Below the pieces are notes generated by a model. The model worked only from the letters and a program-made list of their open reading frames with translations. It had not been told where the DNA came from and did no database searches. From Synechocystis salina LEGE 00031 (GTDB taxonomy: Bacteria > Cyanobacteriota > Cyanobacteriia > Cyanobacteriales > Microcystaceae), in NCBI RefSeq assembly GCF_015207985.1, contig NZ_JADEVV010000012.1:1-64000 (forward strand): a stretch of DNA of 64,000 bases, written 5' to 3'. How positions within the stretch are numbered: the first letter of the stretch is position 1; the number at the start of each line of letters is the position of its first letter. Below, in pieces: positions 43,508-53,926 of this stretch. Position numbers and translations under genes: made by a program.

Positions 43508-46306
43508 TTAAACGGCTTGGGGTTGTTGCTGGGGTTGGAACTGGAAGAGAGAATAAACCACGTTACGGCGGATATCAATCATCATTTCCAGGAACATTTC
43601 ATAACCCTCCTGTTTATATTCAATTAGGGGATCCTTTTGTCCATAACCCCGCAAACCAATGGACTCCCTTAACGCTTCCATGGACTGGAGGTGTTCCCGC
43701 CAGAGATTGTCAATCTGTTGCAGGATGAAATATCGCTCCGCTTCCCGCATTAAACCGGGACGCACTTTGTCCACCTGGTTCTCCTTGAGATCATAGGCTT
43801 TGCGGACTTCTTCATGGAAAAAGGTTTTCATTTCCCACACGGTCATATCTCCCAAGTCTTCCACCGTTAAGTCTTCGAGCAGATAGACAAATTGCTTAGC
43901 CTTATCGAGCATATTTTCCACGTCCCATTCCTCCGGGGGTAATTCCGGATTAACGTAGGCATCGACGATTTCATCCATGGTTTTTTCGGCATAGACCAAT
44001 ACCTGTTCCTTCAGGTCTAGTCCCTCCAATACCCGTCGCCGCTCTGCATAAATGGCCTTCCTCTGGTTATTCATCACTTCGTCATACTCAAACACCTGCT
44101 TACGGATGTCGTAGTAATAGGTTTCCACCTTCTTCTGGGCCCCCTCCAGAGAACCGGTGAGCATTTTCGATTCAATAGGCATATCCTCTTCCACCCGGAA
44201 CATGTTCATCAGCCCCGCCACTCGATCGCCGCCAAAAATGCGCAAGAGGTTATCTTCCAAGCTGAGGAAAAAGCGAGTGGATCCGGGGTCCCCTTGGCGA
44301 CCAGCCCGGCCCCGCAGTTGGTTATCTACTCGACGGGATTCATGGCGCTCTGTACCAATAACGTGTAATCCCCCCAGCTCAACCACCTCTTTATGTTCCG
44401 CCGAAGTCAGTACCTCATACTCCCGGCGAATTTGGTTGTAAACTTCCCGCAGTTTGAGAATGACCAGATCATCGGTGGGCCCCTTCTCCGAGGCGATCGC
44501 CAATTTGTCTTCTGCTTCCAGTTCTGTTAGACTTTGCAGACCGTACTGGTCCACCGCAAACTTCACCGCTTTTTTGAGCAGATCTTCTGTTTCTTGGCTA
44601 ATAGTAGTGGGATAAATATCTGGAGAAACCTGCCAGGTTTTGACTTTTTTCTTGCCATTTTGGTTACCAAAGCCCTGGGGTTTTTCTCGACCGCTCACCC
44701 AACCTGTTACTCCAGCCCCCAACTCATCATCTTCGGGGCGGACAATTTTAGGCATCAAATATTCCCGCACTTTCAGGCGGGCCATGTAATCCGCATTACC
44801 CCCCAGAATAATATCTGTACCTCGACCAGCCATGTTGGTGGCAATGGTCACCGCCCCCTTTCTTCCTGCTTGGGCGACAATTTCTGATTCCCGTTCCACA
44901 TTCTCTGGGCGAGCATTGAGCAGGTTGTGGTGAATGCCGCTGGCCTGTAACAGCCGGGAAATAACCTCCGACTTTTCCACACTGGTAGTCCCCACCAGGA
45001 TGGGGCGACCCTGTTCATGTAATTCTTCGCACTCCAGGGCCACCGCTTTCCATTTTGCCTCCTCGTTTTTATAGACCACATCAGACCAATCCTGACGACT
45101 AGAAGGGCGATTGGTGGGGGTAATGGTCACCTGGAGGTTATAAACCTTTTCCAATTCCGTTTCTTCTGTTTTGGCTGTCCCCGTCATGCCGGAAAGTTTA
45201 GGATAAAGCAGAAAGAAGTTTTGGTAAGTAATGGTAGCCAATGTCTGGCTTTCCTTTTGGATTTCCACCCGTTCCTTCGCTTCGATCGCCTGGTGTAGGC
45301 CATCACTCCAACGGCGACCCACCATAATCCGGCCGGTGAACTCATCCACAATCACAACTTCTCCGTTACGGACAATGTAGTTCACATCCTTAAGGAATAA
45401 TTCCTTCGCTTTGATAGCGTTGAAAATATAGTGGGCCCAGGGATCGTTTTTATCAAATAGATCGTTGGTTTTTAATAGTTGTTCTGCTTTTTCAAAACCT
45501 TCGTCATTCATCAAGACATTACGTTGTTTTTCGTCCACTTCGTAATGTTCTTCCGGAAGTAACTGAGCGGCAATTTCTGAAGCTTGCAAATATTTCTCCG
45601 TCGGCCGTTCCACTTGGCCAGAAATAATCAAGGGAGTACGGGCTTCATCAATTAAAATCGAGTCGACTTCGTCAATGATGCAAAAGTTAAAGGGGCGCTG
45701 TACCACTTCAATCATGGACGTGGACATATTGTCCCGCAGGTAATCAAACCCCAATTCACTGTTGGTGGTGTAGGTAATGTCACAACCGTAATTCTTTTTC
45801 CTTTCCTCCGGGTTCATACCGGATTGCACCAAACCCACCGTTAAGCCCAAAAAGCGATGGATTTGTCCCATCCATTCCGCGTCCCGCCGGGCTAGGTAGT
45901 CGTTCACCGTCACCACATGGACCCCTTTCCCCGTTAAACCATTCAAATAGGAAGGCAAGGTAGCCACCAGGGTTTTCCCTTCCCCGGTTTTCATTTCCGC
46001 AATTTGCCCTTTGTGGAGAATGATCCCCCCCAACAGTTGCACGTCAAAGTGACGCATGCCCAGTACCCGTTTCCCCGCTTCCCTAACAACAGCAAAGGCC
46101 TCCGGCAAAATTTCATCTAAAATTTCTTCTGTTTCCGCATCGCTGCGGGCTTTGTCCAACGCCTCCCGGAACTCGACAGTCTTATGCTTCAACTCGTCGT
46201 CGGACAGGTTTTCAATGTCCTCTTCATAGAGGTTGACCTCCGCCACGTAGGGCTGAAATTTTTTCAGTTTACGAGTATTAGGATCACCGAAGAGGGCTTT
46301 TAACAT
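43508..46306 (-). CDS. secA: Preprotein translocase ATPase SecA
   Basis: A 932-residue motor of the Sec pathway. Walker [17 protein letters not shown] is near residues 103-118 and the DEAD-type box [16 protein letters not shown] near 210. The preprotein cross-linking region follows, then [14 protein letters not shown], the second-lobe [16 protein letters not shown] near 652-667 and a helical scaffold. The C-terminus ends [11 protein letters not shown] without the zinc-binding cysteine motif, as is normal for cyanobacteria. It is convergent with the MBL-fold gene. Confidence 0.98.
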   Translation of the reverse strand: MLKALFGDPNTRKLKKFQPYVAEVNLYEEDIENLSDDELKHKTVEFREALDKARSDAETEEILDEILPEAFAVVREAGKRVLGMRHFDVQLLGGIILHKGQIAEMKTGEGKTLVATLPSYLNGLTGKGVHVVTVNDYLARRDAEWMGQIHRFLGLTVGLVQSGMNPEERKKNYGCDITYTTNSELGFDYLRDNMSTSMIEVVQRPFNFCIIDEVDSILIDEARTPLIISGQVERPTEKYLQASEIAAQLLPEEHYEVDEKQRNVLMNDEGFEKAEQLLKTNDLFDKNDPWAHYIFNAIKAKELFLKDVNYIVRNGEVVIVDEFTGRIMVGRRWSDGLHQAIEAKERVEIQKESQTLATITYQNFFLLYPKLSGMTGTAKTEETELEKVYNLQVTITPTNRPSSRQDWSDVVYKNEEAKWKAVALECEELHEQGRPILVGTTSVEKSEVISRLLQASGIHHNLLNARPENVERESEIVAQAGRKGAVTIATNMAGRGTDIILGGNADYMARLKVREYLMPKIVRPEDDELGAGVTGWVSGREKPQGFGNQNGKKKVKTWQVSPDIYPTTISQETEDLLKKAVKFAVDQYGLQSLTELEAEDKLAIASEKGPTDDLVILKLREVYNQIRREYEVLTSAEHKEVVELGGLHVIGTERHESRRVDNQLRGRAGRQGDPGSTRFFLSLEDNLLRIFGGDRVAGLMNMFRVEEDMPIESKMLTGSLEGAQKKVETYYYDIRKQVFEYDEVMNNQRKAIYAERRRVLEGLDLKEQVLVYAEKTMDEIVDAYVNPELPPEEWDVENMLDKAKQFVYLLEDLTVEDLGDMTVWEMKTFFHEEVRKAYDLKENQVDKVRPGLMREAERYFILQQIDNLWREHLQSMEALRESIGLRGYGQKDPLIEYKQEGYEMFLEMMIDIRRNVVYSLFQFQPQQQPQAV

Positions 46307-46406
46307 GGGAGTTTAGGAAGTCTAGGGGAAGTCAGATAGGTGGGGTGGGGCGATCGTCCTTTTATGGTTTTTCCCAGCAAGGGAACGATCCTTCAACGAT
46401 TTATCT

Positions 46407-46565
46407 TAACATTCCGTATCGATCAGGAAGGAAAGCCAGAGCCGAGTGATTTTAATTCCTGCACTAGGAAACGTACCTGTATCGACGTAGATATTTTTGC
46501 AGAATGTTTAAGCCAAAGTATTGATCTCCTCAATCAAGATTTGTACATGTGGGGAGGAAAATAAA
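46407..46565 (-). pseudogene. Decayed 3' fragment of a DUF4253-like gene
   Basis: Minus-strand translation over 46455-46530 gives DQYFGLNILQKYLRRYRYVS followed by a stop. This aligns with DPDFALTILQNSLRQDQAVF near the end of the intact gene at 47534-47932. Upstream, VQILI matches TQVLL with a small deletion between the two segments. DNA similarity continues past the gene end (TAACATTCCGTATCG here, TAACATTCTGTATCG at 47483-47497). No intact frame remains. It lies between secA and a VapBC pair whose other side carries the intact copy. Confidence 0.65.
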
Positions 46566-46592
46566 GTGGTAGTTGAAGATAGGCAAACTCAA

Positions 46593-46979
46593 TTACCAAA
46601 TTACTGGCAAATAATTCCAACTTGTTATTTTTTTGTCTTTAGTAACTAGGTAAGATTTATTAACTAAACAAGTAGCTACAATCAATCTATCGGCTGGATC
46701 TCCATGAAATTCACCTGGTAAACGAGTTGATAAAACAGCGATTTCAGAGGTTAATGGCAATAATGTAACCTTAGGATGTTGAAAAGCTAAGTCCATCCAA
46801 ACTTGAACGTCCATGGATAGTTGAATTCGTTCCTTAGATACTAGCATGGCTAACTCCCAGCAACTGATGGCGGGAATACCAACAACATCACTACTTTGAA
46901 TAAAATCAAGTGCTGTACGAGAAATTTCAGGTGATTCCGCTAACCACCAAAACCAAGCATGGGTGTCCAAAACAATCAT
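46593..46979 (-). CDS. vapC: PIN-domain ribonuclease toxin, VapC family
   Basis: A 128-residue PIN protein of the short PIN_Sll0205-like style: MIVLDTHAWFWWLAESPEIS with D5, the acidic E in ISCWELAML, D in HGDPADRLIVATC and D in LVTKDKKI. All four acidic positions look intact. The frame opens five codons earlier, but the ATG at 46979 overlaps the antitoxin stop as ATGA and gives the family start. Confidence 0.88.
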   Translation of the reverse strand: MIVLDTHAWFWWLAESPEISRTALDFIQSSDVVGIPAISCWELAMLVSKERIQLSMDVQVWMDLAFQHPKVTLLPLTSEIAVLSTRLPGEFHGDPADRLIVATCLVNKSYLVTKDKKITSWNYLPVIW

Positions 46980-47188
46980 TGTTCCGCATCCCAAGCTTCA
47001 CTACTGGGACTTAAAACATCATTTTCATGGACAATACTATTCTTAAGGGGATTATTAATAGACCAATCAAGATGATTTGTAGAAGCTGTAGTCTTTTGTT
47101 TAAGAGCAACCATAACGCTGTGTAAAATATCAATCGTCAGATCGTCAACGGAGTCTAATTCTGCTTTGAATTGTTCGCGATTAATCAT
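46976..47188 (-). CDS. Antitoxin partner of the 46593 VapC
   Basis: A 70-residue acidic protein starting MINREQFKAELDSVDDLTID and ending SPSSEAWDAEQ. It has no clear DNA-binding fold but has the size, charge and position typical of VapB-like antitoxins. Its stop overlaps the toxin start by 4 nt (ATGA). Confidence 0.75.
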   Translation of the reverse strand: MINREQFKAELDSVDDLTIDILHSVMVALKQKTTASTNHLDWSINNPLKNSIVHENDVLSPSSEAWDAEQ

Positions 47189-47533
47189 TTTCTAAATTAA
47201 TTTTTCTAAAAGTATTTCTGCCTGAGAGCTAATTTCCAAAGAAAATCTTAAGAGTGTTCAAATTCTTACCCAGCAAGTGTTTATCCCATTTGAGACTCTT
47301 GCTATGATAAACACTGAAAGCCTCGTCATTGCCGGATCTCAGCGGACTTATGAAATCATCTCTGAGTAAATCAGGTATTGGGGATCGTCGTGATTTAGAT
47401 TGTGAAAGTTGCTTATATGAGTTCGGCGATCGCCGTTTTGTCAATGCTGATCAATAACGGAGACGGTGGTTCGAGAACCCATTGTAACATTCTGTATCGG
47501 TGTTATCAGAAAGGGGGAAATAGGGCATTAACT
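47189..47533. other. 345-bp region upstream of vapBC and downstream of the DUF4253-like gene
   Basis: No supportable gene; short frames on both strands have no recognisable features. The part from 47483 on resembles the region beside the decayed fragment near 46407. A perfect short palindrome GGTTC-GA-GAACC lies at 47468-47479. Confidence 0.5.
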
Positions 47534-47932
47534 CTAATCCCACCAGAGGAAAACTGCCTGGTCTTGGCGCAGAGAATTTTGCAATATGGTCAAGGCAAAA
47601 TCTGGATCATTCCAGTCCACCCCCGCCAACAGTACTTGAGTTTCAGGGGGAAGCTCCTGGCCTGCAGACATCATCATCGGGAAAGCATCGTCAATACAGC
47701 CAAATCCCTGGTCAATAACATCGGGGCAAAATTCATAGATTTCCCTGGCCAGGGCCGCCAAACCCGCCGGTAATTTCTTAAAGTGGACAATCAAACTGTC
47801 AAAAGCAACTTCAGTAATTTCAATGCCATATTGCCCATCCCATTGTTGCAGCTTAGCGATCAAGTCTTCTGTGGTGATGTCGTAGTTGATACCGTTGGTT
47901 TGTTGCTCAATAATTGCCGTTGGATCAAACAT
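47534..47932 (-). CDS. DUF4253-like conserved protein
   Basis: A 132-residue acidic soluble protein. The second half has the pattern of the DUF4253 domain: LQQWDGQYGIEITEVAFDSL, then AREIYEFCPDVIDQGFG, ending FLWWD. The function is unknown; the family is scattered in bacteria and sometimes linked to polymorphic toxin immunity, which is not supported here by neighbours. It is separated from ruvB by 36 bp on the same strand. A decayed copy lies about 1.0 kb away on the other side of the vapBC pair. Confidence 0.7.
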   Translation of the reverse strand: MFDPTAIIEQQTNGINYDITTEDLIAKLQQWDGQYGIEITEVAFDSLIVHFKKLPAGLAALAREIYEFCPDVIDQGFGCIDDAFPMMMSAGQELPPETQVLLAGVDWNDPDFALTILQNSLRQDQAVFLWWD

Positions 47933-47968
47933 AAAATAATCGATTTTTTTGATTGCGACTAAACTTTT

Positions 47969-49045
47969 TTACCACGGCAGCAGGGGATTAGGGGGCGTTA
48001 ACCCTAGGTGTTCGTAGGCAGCGGCGGTGGCAATGCGGCCTCGGCTAGTGCGGGCCAGGTAACCAATTTGGAGCAGATAGGGTTCGTAGACTTCCTCAAT
48101 GGTTTTGGCATCTTCCCCCGTGGCAGCGGCGATCGCCTCTAGGCCGGTGGGACCACCCTGAAATTGTTCAATTAAAGTTTGCAAAACTAAGCGGTCGGTC
48201 CAATCCAAACCCCGTTTATCCACTTGGTACAAATCTAGCGCCTCCGAAGCTAAGGTGGGAGTAATTTCCGGTTGTTGCTTTACCTGGGCATAATCCCGCA
48301 CCCTTTTCAGTAAACGATTGGCGATGCGGGGAGTTCCCCTGGCCCGCAGGGCGATCGCCTGGGCCCCTGCCGGAGAAATGGGTACAGCTAACAAACCGGC
48401 GGTGCGGAGAATAATTTGTTGCAACTCATCCAACTCGTAAAATCTTAATCTTTGAATTAAGCCAAACCGATCCCGCAACGGCGAAGTAAGGGAACCAACT
48501 TTGGTGGTGGCCCCCACCAGGGTAAACCGGGCCAAATTTAAACTACGGACTTTGGCACTTTGCCCTTTGCCCATGGTGATGTCTAAACGAAAATCTTCCA
48601 TGGCGGGGTAGAGTAATTCCTCCGTTAAGCGATTTAAACGGTGAATTTCGTCGATAAATAAAATATCTCCTGGTTGCAATGCCAATAATATCCCTGTGAT
48701 GTCCCGGGGCCGTTCCAGGGCTGGAGCCGCAGTGATTTTGCACCGTACCTGCATTTCCTCCGCCAAAATCAGAGCTAGGGTGGTTTTGCCTAACCCCGGT
48801 GGGCCGTATAGCAGTAGATGGTCGATCGCTTCTTGCCGACCCTGGGCCGCTTGAATAGCAATGCGTAACACTTCCTTAAGATCCCGTTGGCCGACGTAAT
48901 CGTCCAGGGTTTGGGGCCGTAGAGATGCCTCTGGGGGCTCAAAGTTGGGGTTAGCATTTCGTTCCTGGGCAGTGACTTCCGGAGAAAGCAGATCGGATTT
49001 AACATTGGGGGAAGAATTTTGGTTGCCGGAACGTTTGATGGCCAT
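47969..49045 (-). CDS. ruvB: Holliday junction branch-migration helicase RuvB
   Basis: A 358-residue AAA+ motor. Walker [19 protein letters not shown] is near residues 77-94, Walker [11 protein letters not shown] near 129-138, sensor-1 [20 protein letters not shown] near 176-195 and the C-terminal winged helix ends [20 protein letters not shown]. There is no intein. A 45-residue polar N-terminal extension precedes the family core ([11 protein letters not shown]). Confidence 0.97.
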   Translation of the reverse strand: MAIKRSGNQNSSPNVKSDLLSPEVTAQERNANPNFEPPEASLRPQTLDDYVGQRDLKEVLRIAIQAAQGRQEAIDHLLLYGPPGLGKTTLALILAEEMQVRCKITAAPALERPRDITGILLALQPGDILFIDEIHRLNRLTEELLYPAMEDFRLDITMGKGQSAKVRSLNLARFTLVGATTKVGSLTSPLRDRFGLIQRLRFYELDELQQIILRTAGLLAVPISPAGAQAIALRARGTPRIANRLLKRVRDYAQVKQQPEITPTLASEALDLYQVDKRGLDWTDRLVLQTLIEQFQGGPTGLEAIAAATGEDAKTIEEVYEPYLLQIGYLARTSRGRIATAAAYEHLGLTPPNPLLPW

Positions 49046-49230
49046 GGCGCAGGGGAATGCTCAGCTCTGGTCAGTACTCCCCCATCCTACATTGGCGATC
49101 GCCGTCGGGTTGCCAAGGCCAAGGGGAAAAAAGCCCCCAGCTTTCGATAATCCGCTAACCTGAAATTAGGTACCTCCCCCACCGATTTGCCCATGGCGTT
49201 CAAGCATTCAGGGGTTGATTTTTTAAGGTT

Positions 49231-51204
49231 ATGCAAACAACCAGTGACGTTCTCATTATTGGCGGTGGCATCATCGGTTTGGCGATCGCCGTTGAACTGA
49301 AATTAAAACAGAGACAGTTACAGGTCACGGTGCTGAGTCGAGACTTTGCCCAGGCGGCTAGCCATGCGGCGGCGGGGATGTTGGCCCCCCACGCAGAACA
49401 AATTGCCCCAGGCCCCATGCTGGAATTGTGTTTAGCTTCCCGTTGGCGTTATGGAGAATGGGTGGAAAAGTTGGCGCAATTAACGGGGATGGAAACGGGC
49501 TATAACCCCTGTGGCATTCTCTCCCCCGTATTTGAAGCGCCCCACGGCAATGCTCCCAATATCAGCAGTAATCCTTGGTTAGACAGAGAAACCATCCGCC
49601 ACTACCAACCGGGGTTGGGGGAAGATGTGATCGGTGGTTGGTGGCATCCCGATGACGGTCAGGTAGATAATCGCAAACTAATCAGCGCCCTGCGGCAGGC
49701 CGCCCAATCCTTGGGAGTCCGCATCCAGGAAGGGGTCACCGTCCAGGCGATCGCCCAGCGCCATGGCCAAGTAACAGAACTATTGACAGATCAGGGGTCT
49801 TTTCAAGCAGATACCTATGTGTTGGCCAATGGTTCCTGGGCCAAAGAATTACTGCCCCTGCCGGTCTTCCCTGTTAAAGGTCAAATGATGGCTCTGCGGA
49901 TGCCAGCGGGAACTCACCAGCCCTATCCCTTGCAACGGGTGCTTTTTGGTCCCCAAACCTACCTAGTGCCCCGGCGGGACGGACGTTTAATTGTGGGGGC
50001 CACCTCTGAACGGGTGGACTGGGAGCCCCATAATACACCCCAGGGTATTCAGACCCTATTAAGTCGGGCTATCAGACTTTTCCCGGCCCTGGCCGATTGG
50101 GCCATTGAGGATTTTTGGTGGGGATTTCGCCCCGGCACCCCCGATGAACTACCTTTCTTGGGCTATGGCCCCTGTGATAATCTCGTTTTGGCGATCGGGC
50201 ATTACCGCAATGGTATTTTGCTAGCTCCCATCACCGCCGTCCTGATCAGCGATTTAATCCTAGACCGGAATGTTCCCCCCCTCATCAAAGCTTTTAGCCC
50301 TCAACGTTTTTTCACCCCCAATCCCCCCGTACTGCCCTGCCGCCCTATGACTGCCGTGTTTCCCTCCGTTGCTAACCCTTCCCTGCCCCATGCTGCCGAA
50401 AATGTGGCGGACAGTGAAGACCTGTTAGAAATTGCCGGCCGTAAATTCCACTCCCGTCTCATGACCGGCACTGGCAAATATCCTTCTTTGACCACTATGC
50501 AGGACAGTGTCGCCAGCAGTGGTTGCCAAATTGTGACAGTGGCGGTGCGCCGTGTGCAAACCAATGCCCCAGGCCATGAAGGACTAGCGGAAGCCATTGA
50601 TTGGTCCACTATCTGGATGTTGCCCAACACCGCCGGTTGTCAGACTGCGGAGGAAGCCATTCGGGTTGCCCGGTTGGGGCGGGAAATGGCCAAACTGTTG
50701 GGGCAGGAAGACAATAATTTCATCAAACTGGAAGTTATTCCCGACACTCAATACCTCTTACCAGACCCCATTGGTACCCTAGAAGCGGCGGAACAGTTGG
50801 TTAAAGAAGGTTTTGCCGTATTGCCTTACATTAACGCGGATCCCCTGTTAGCTAAACGTCTGGAGGAAGTGGGCTGTGCCACTGTGATGCCCCTCGGTTC
50901 CCCCATTGGTTCCGGACAGGGTATCCGTAACGCCGCCAACATTGCCATCATCATTGAAAACGCCAAAGTTCCCGTCGTGGTAGATGCGGGCATTGGCACC
51001 CCCAGTGAAGCGGCCCAGGCCATGGAAATGGGAGCCGATGCGGTGTTGATCAACAGTGCGATCGCCATGGCGGCTAATCCGGTAGCAATGGCCCAGGCCA
51101 TGGGCATGGCCACCCAAGCAGGAAGACTAGCCTATTTGTCGGGCCGAATGCCGATTAAAAATCAAGCCAATGCCAGTTCTCCTCTGACAGGCCTAGTGGT
51201 TTGA
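49231..51204 (+). CDS. thiG: Glycine oxidase ThiO / thiazole synthase ThiG fusion
   Basis: A 657-residue bifunctional thiamin-pathway protein. Residues 1-365 are ThiO: FAD-binding [19 protein letters not shown] at 8-26, [16 protein letters not shown] and [18 protein letters not shown] linker of about 30 residues follows, then ThiG from about 395: [16 protein letters not shown], the Schiff-base lysine region [16 protein letters not shown], and the phosphate site [20 protein letters not shown]. ThiO makes dehydroglycine, which ThiG uses, so the fusion channels it. thiS is not adjacent. The fusion is known from Synechocystis. Confidence 0.96.
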   Translation: MQTTSDVLIIGGGIIGLAIAVELKLKQRQLQVTVLSRDFAQAASHAAAGMLAPHAEQIAPGPMLELCLASRWRYGEWVEKLAQLTGMETGYNPCGILSPVFEAPHGNAPNISSNPWLDRETIRHYQPGLGEDVIGGWWHPDDGQVDNRKLISALRQAAQSLGVRIQEGVTVQAIAQRHGQVTELLTDQGSFQADTYVLANGSWAKELLPLPVFPVKGQMMALRMPAGTHQPYPLQRVLFGPQTYLVPRRDGRLIVGATSERVDWEPHNTPQGIQTLLSRAIRLFPALADWAIEDFWWGFRPGTPDELPFLGYGPCDNLVLAIGHYRNGILLAPITAVLISDLILDRNVPPLIKAFSPQRFFTPNPPVLPCRPMTAVFPSVANPSLPHAAENVADSEDLLEIAGRKFHSRLMTGTGKYPSLTTMQDSVASSGCQIVTVAVRRVQTNAPGHEGLAEAIDWSTIWMLPNTAGCQTAEEAIRVARLGREMAKLLGQEDNNFIKLEVIPDTQYLLPDPIGTLEAAEQLVKEGFAVLPYINADPLLAKRLEEVGCATVMPLGSPIGSGQGIRNAANIAIIIENAKVPVVVDAGIGTPSEAAQAMEMGADAVLINSAIAMAANPVAMAQAMGMATQAGRLAYLSGRMPIKNQANASSPLTGLVV

Positions 51205-51501
51205 GTCAGGCGAAGAGTTTTGAGAACCGATGTTTTAGATTTTAAGCGTTTTTAAATCACGTACCCAAGCTTCGGTGGCGACGGATCAGGAAAGGAGAAA
51301 CCTGCAGAAATTTGTCCCCAGCATTGAGAAACTGGGAAAACTTTGCCGTTACTCCCTTGGGTTTGTTTTGGGTTAGTCAAAAATACATCCGTCGGCAACC
51401 ATGGCCAACTATTCCCATTGCCAATGGGTGGGCCCCAGGTTTTGCGCTACCGTGGAAAACAGTGACAATGCTAAAACTTTTTGCAAATTTCCAACTTTTC
51501 C

Positions 51502-52698
51502 ATGACCGTTCCTGCCCCCCACCAGAAAGCCAAAGGTCTCAAACCCGGTAGTCCCCGTCCCGCCAAGGAACTCTGTAGTGATTGCGGTCTTTGCGACACC
51601 TACTATATCCACTACGTCAAAGAAGCCTGTGCTTTCATTAATCAACAATTTGACCACCTGGAGGAGCAGACCCACGGCCGCCATCGGGATTTAGGCAAAG
51701 AAGATGAGGTTTACTTCGGGGTGCACGAAAAAATGCTCACGGCCCGTAAACAAGAACCCATCCCCGGAGCCCAGTGGACTGGCATTGTCAGCACCATTGG
51801 CTGTGAAATGTTGAACAAAGGCCTGGTGGAAGGGGTGGTCTGTGTGCAAAATACTCCAGAAGATCGCTTTCAGCCCCAGGTGGTGATTGCCAAAACCCCA
51901 GCGGAAGTGCTAGCGGCGAAGGTGAATAAACCTACCCTTTCCCCCAATTTATCGGTGTTGGAGGAAGTGGAAAAGTCTGGTTTAAAGCGTTTATTAGTTA
52001 TCGGGGTGGGTTGCCAAATCCAAGCTCTACGGGCAGTGGAAAAACAACTGGGCTTAGAAAAGCTCTATGTGTTGGGCACCCCCTGTGTGGATAATGTTTC
52101 CCGGGCGGGGCTACAGAAATTCTTGGAAACCACCAGCAAATCCCCCGATACGGTGGTTTATTACGAGTTTATGCAGGATTTTCGGGTGCATTTCAAGCAT
52201 GAAGATGGTTCAACGGAATTGGTGCCCTTCTTTGGTCTAAAAACTAATCAATTAAAGGAAGTTTTTGCCCCTTCCTGCATGAGTTGTTTTGATTACGTCA
52301 ACGGCTTAGCGGATCTTGTGGTCGGCTATATGGGCGCTCCCTTTGGTTGGCAATGGTTGGTGGTTCGCAATCAAACGGGGCAGGAAATGCTAGACCTAGT
52401 GCAGGACCAGTTAAACGTCGGCCAGGTGGACTCCAGCGGCGATCGCCATCAGGCAGTCCAACAGGGCATTACGGCCTATGATAAGGCGGTAACATTGCCC
52501 ATGTGGGTGGCCAAAATAATGGGTTTGGTAATTGATAAAATTGGCCCCACCGGGTTAGAGTATGCTCGCTTTTCCATTGATTCCCACTTCACCCGCAACT
52601 ATCTTTACGTTAAACGGAATCATCCGGAAAAGTTGGCCGACCATGTGCCCCCCTTCGCCCAAAAAATTGTTGAGCAGTATGAACTTCCCCAGCAATAA
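51502..52698 (+). CDS. bciB: FrhB/FdhB-family ferredoxin-dependent reductase (BciB-like)
   Basis: A 398-residue Fe-S/flavin protein of the coenzyme F420 hydrogenase beta-subunit family. The N-terminal cluster motif ELCSDCGLCDTYY gives CxxCxxC, and further cysteines occur in IGVGCQIQALRAVE, GTPCVDNV and APSCMSCFDYV. In Synechocystis the homologue reduces the 8-vinyl group of divinyl (proto)chlorophyllide. The frame is open to 51481, but the ATG at 51502 (MTVPAPHQKAKGLKPGS) matches the family start. The preceding 297 bp hold no supportable gene. Confidence 0.92.
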   Translation: MTVPAPHQKAKGLKPGSPRPAKELCSDCGLCDTYYIHYVKEACAFINQQFDHLEEQTHGRHRDLGKEDEVYFGVHEKMLTARKQEPIPGAQWTGIVSTIGCEMLNKGLVEGVVCVQNTPEDRFQPQVVIAKTPAEVLAAKVNKPTLSPNLSVLEEVEKSGLKRLLVIGVGCQIQALRAVEKQLGLEKLYVLGTPCVDNVSRAGLQKFLETTSKSPDTVVYYEFMQDFRVHFKHEDGSTELVPFFGLKTNQLKEVFAPSCMSCFDYVNGLADLVVGYMGAPFGWQWLVVRNQTGQEMLDLVQDQLNVGQVDSSGDRHQAVQQGITAYDKAVTLPMWVAKIMGLVIDKIGPTGLEYARFSIDSHFTRNYLYVKRNHPEKLADHVPPFAQKIVEQYELPQQ

Positions 52699-52723
52699 AC
52701 CCCAATAAAATTCAAGAAAGACT

Positions 52724-53926
52724 ATGAAAAAATCCGTATTTGTGGTCGGTGCGTTAGCATTTTTTTTGGGTTTACCCGCCGGTAATGCCTGGGCAGAAGC
52801 CTTAGATGAAAAGGTACAAAATATCCTGGATGAACATTATCAAACCTATAAACAGGATGAATTTTTCAGTGCTATTCAGTTGTCTACTAAGGTAGGGGAT
52901 GGAGAAACTAAAACCTACGTGGTGGGCAATAAAAGCCATAGTCCCAACAGCCCCGCCATTGATGCCAACAGTCTTTTCCAAATTGGCAGTATAACCAAAT
53001 CTTTTACCGCTGTTCTCCTCCTCCAAGCAGAAGCGGAAGGAAAAGTTTCCTTGTCCAACAATTTTGCTACCTATCTACCAGAATATGACCGCTGGAGTGG
53101 CGTAACAATTACCCAGTTATTGAATATGACTTCTGGGTTACCCAACTACAGTGATAGCCCGACTCTTAACTATGGTTTTGTGCAGAGTCCAGAGCGCATT
53201 TGGCAAGATGAGGAATTAGTAGATTTGGTATATCCTCGGGCTAATTTACCCTCTCCTCCCTTAAATACTGGTTACGCCTACACTAACACCGCTTATACTT
53301 TGGGTGGCCTCATTTTAGAAAAGGTTTATGGTCAAAGTTATGCCGATCTAATTGATGAAAAACTTTTGCAATCGTTGGAGCTAGATAATACTTTTTATCC
53401 CATTCCCAGCTATCCCCCAGGAATTTTAGCCCGCATGGTGGAAGGTAATAATTTTAACCCCTACACTAACCCTGAGTTAACAGGCAGACCATTCGATAGT
53501 AGGAATCTTTCCTGGGCTGGAGCCGCCGGGGGTCTGGTGGCCAATACACAGGATATTATCGATTGGGTGAGGGCTTTATTTATCGAAGATCAATTACTTA
53601 ACCCACAGCAAAAAGAAAAGTTAACCCAATTAGTTTCCCTTGCCAGCGGTGAACCGATTATGGGCACAACAGCGGCAGAACCCACGGGATTTGGTTTAGG
53701 AGTTGTCCAGGGTTACCACGAAGATTGGGGTCAGTATTGGTTTTACCAGGGGGAAACCCTTGGCCATCGCTCTTTTTATCTCTATTTTCCTTGTAATGAA
53801 GTAATCGTTTCTGCTTTATTTAATAGCGCCGTCGATGATCACAATAATAATGTTAAACCCCTTTTGGTCGGTGTTTATCAAGCTCTCTTAGATGACCAGC
53901 CAAATTTAGTTTGCAAAAGTCAATAA
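52724..53926 (+). CDS. Serine beta-lactamase / D-alanyl-D-alanine carboxypeptidase-like protein
   Basis: A 400-residue exported serine hydrolase. Residues 1-24 are a signal peptide (GLPAGNAWAEA). The active-site SxxK is S89-I-T-K92 in FQIGSITKSFTAV and the YxN motif is Y186-T-N188 in GYAYTNTAYTLGG. The third motif (GETLGHRSFY) is atypical for a KTG. This fits the class C / D-Ala-D-Ala carboxypeptidase family (pfam Beta-lactamase). The natural substrate is probably peptidoglycan. It starts 26 bp after bciB. Confidence 0.88.
   Translation: MKKSVFVVGALAFFLGLPAGNAWAEALDEKVQNILDEHYQTYKQDEFFSAIQLSTKVGDGETKTYVVGNKSHSPNSPAIDANSLFQIGSITKSFTAVLLLQAEAEGKVSLSNNFATYLPEYDRWSGVTITQLLNMTSGLPNYSDSPTLNYGFVQSPERIWQDEELVDLVYPRANLPSPPLNTGYAYTNTAYTLGGLILEKVYGQSYADLIDEKLLQSLELDNTFYPIPSYPPGILARMVEGNNFNPYTNPELTGRPFDSRNLSWAGAAGGLVANTQDIIDWVRALFIEDQLLNPQQKEKLTQLVSLASGEPIMGTTAAEPTGFGLGVVQGYHEDWGQYWFYQGETLGHRSFYLYFPCNEVIVSALFNSAVDDHNNNVKPLLVGVYQALLDDQPNLVCKSQ

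Noticed and set aside
46340-46564. 74-residue plus-strand ORF
   Set aside because: The minus strand of the same region carries a recognisable decayed DUF4253-like fragment; the plus-strand protein has no feature of a real gene.
47229-47444. 71-residue minus-strand ORF
   Set aside because: No SD, no motif, low-complexity basic start. It lies in an intergenic region with no support.
47462-47482. Possible tRNA remnant (GGTTCGAGAACCC)
   Set aside because: Only a T-loop-like palindrome; no acceptor, D or anticodon arm could be found around it.
49046-49230. TPP riboswitch before thiO-thiG
   Set aside because: No CTGAGA / ACCTGA-type conserved core recognised in the 185-bp leader.
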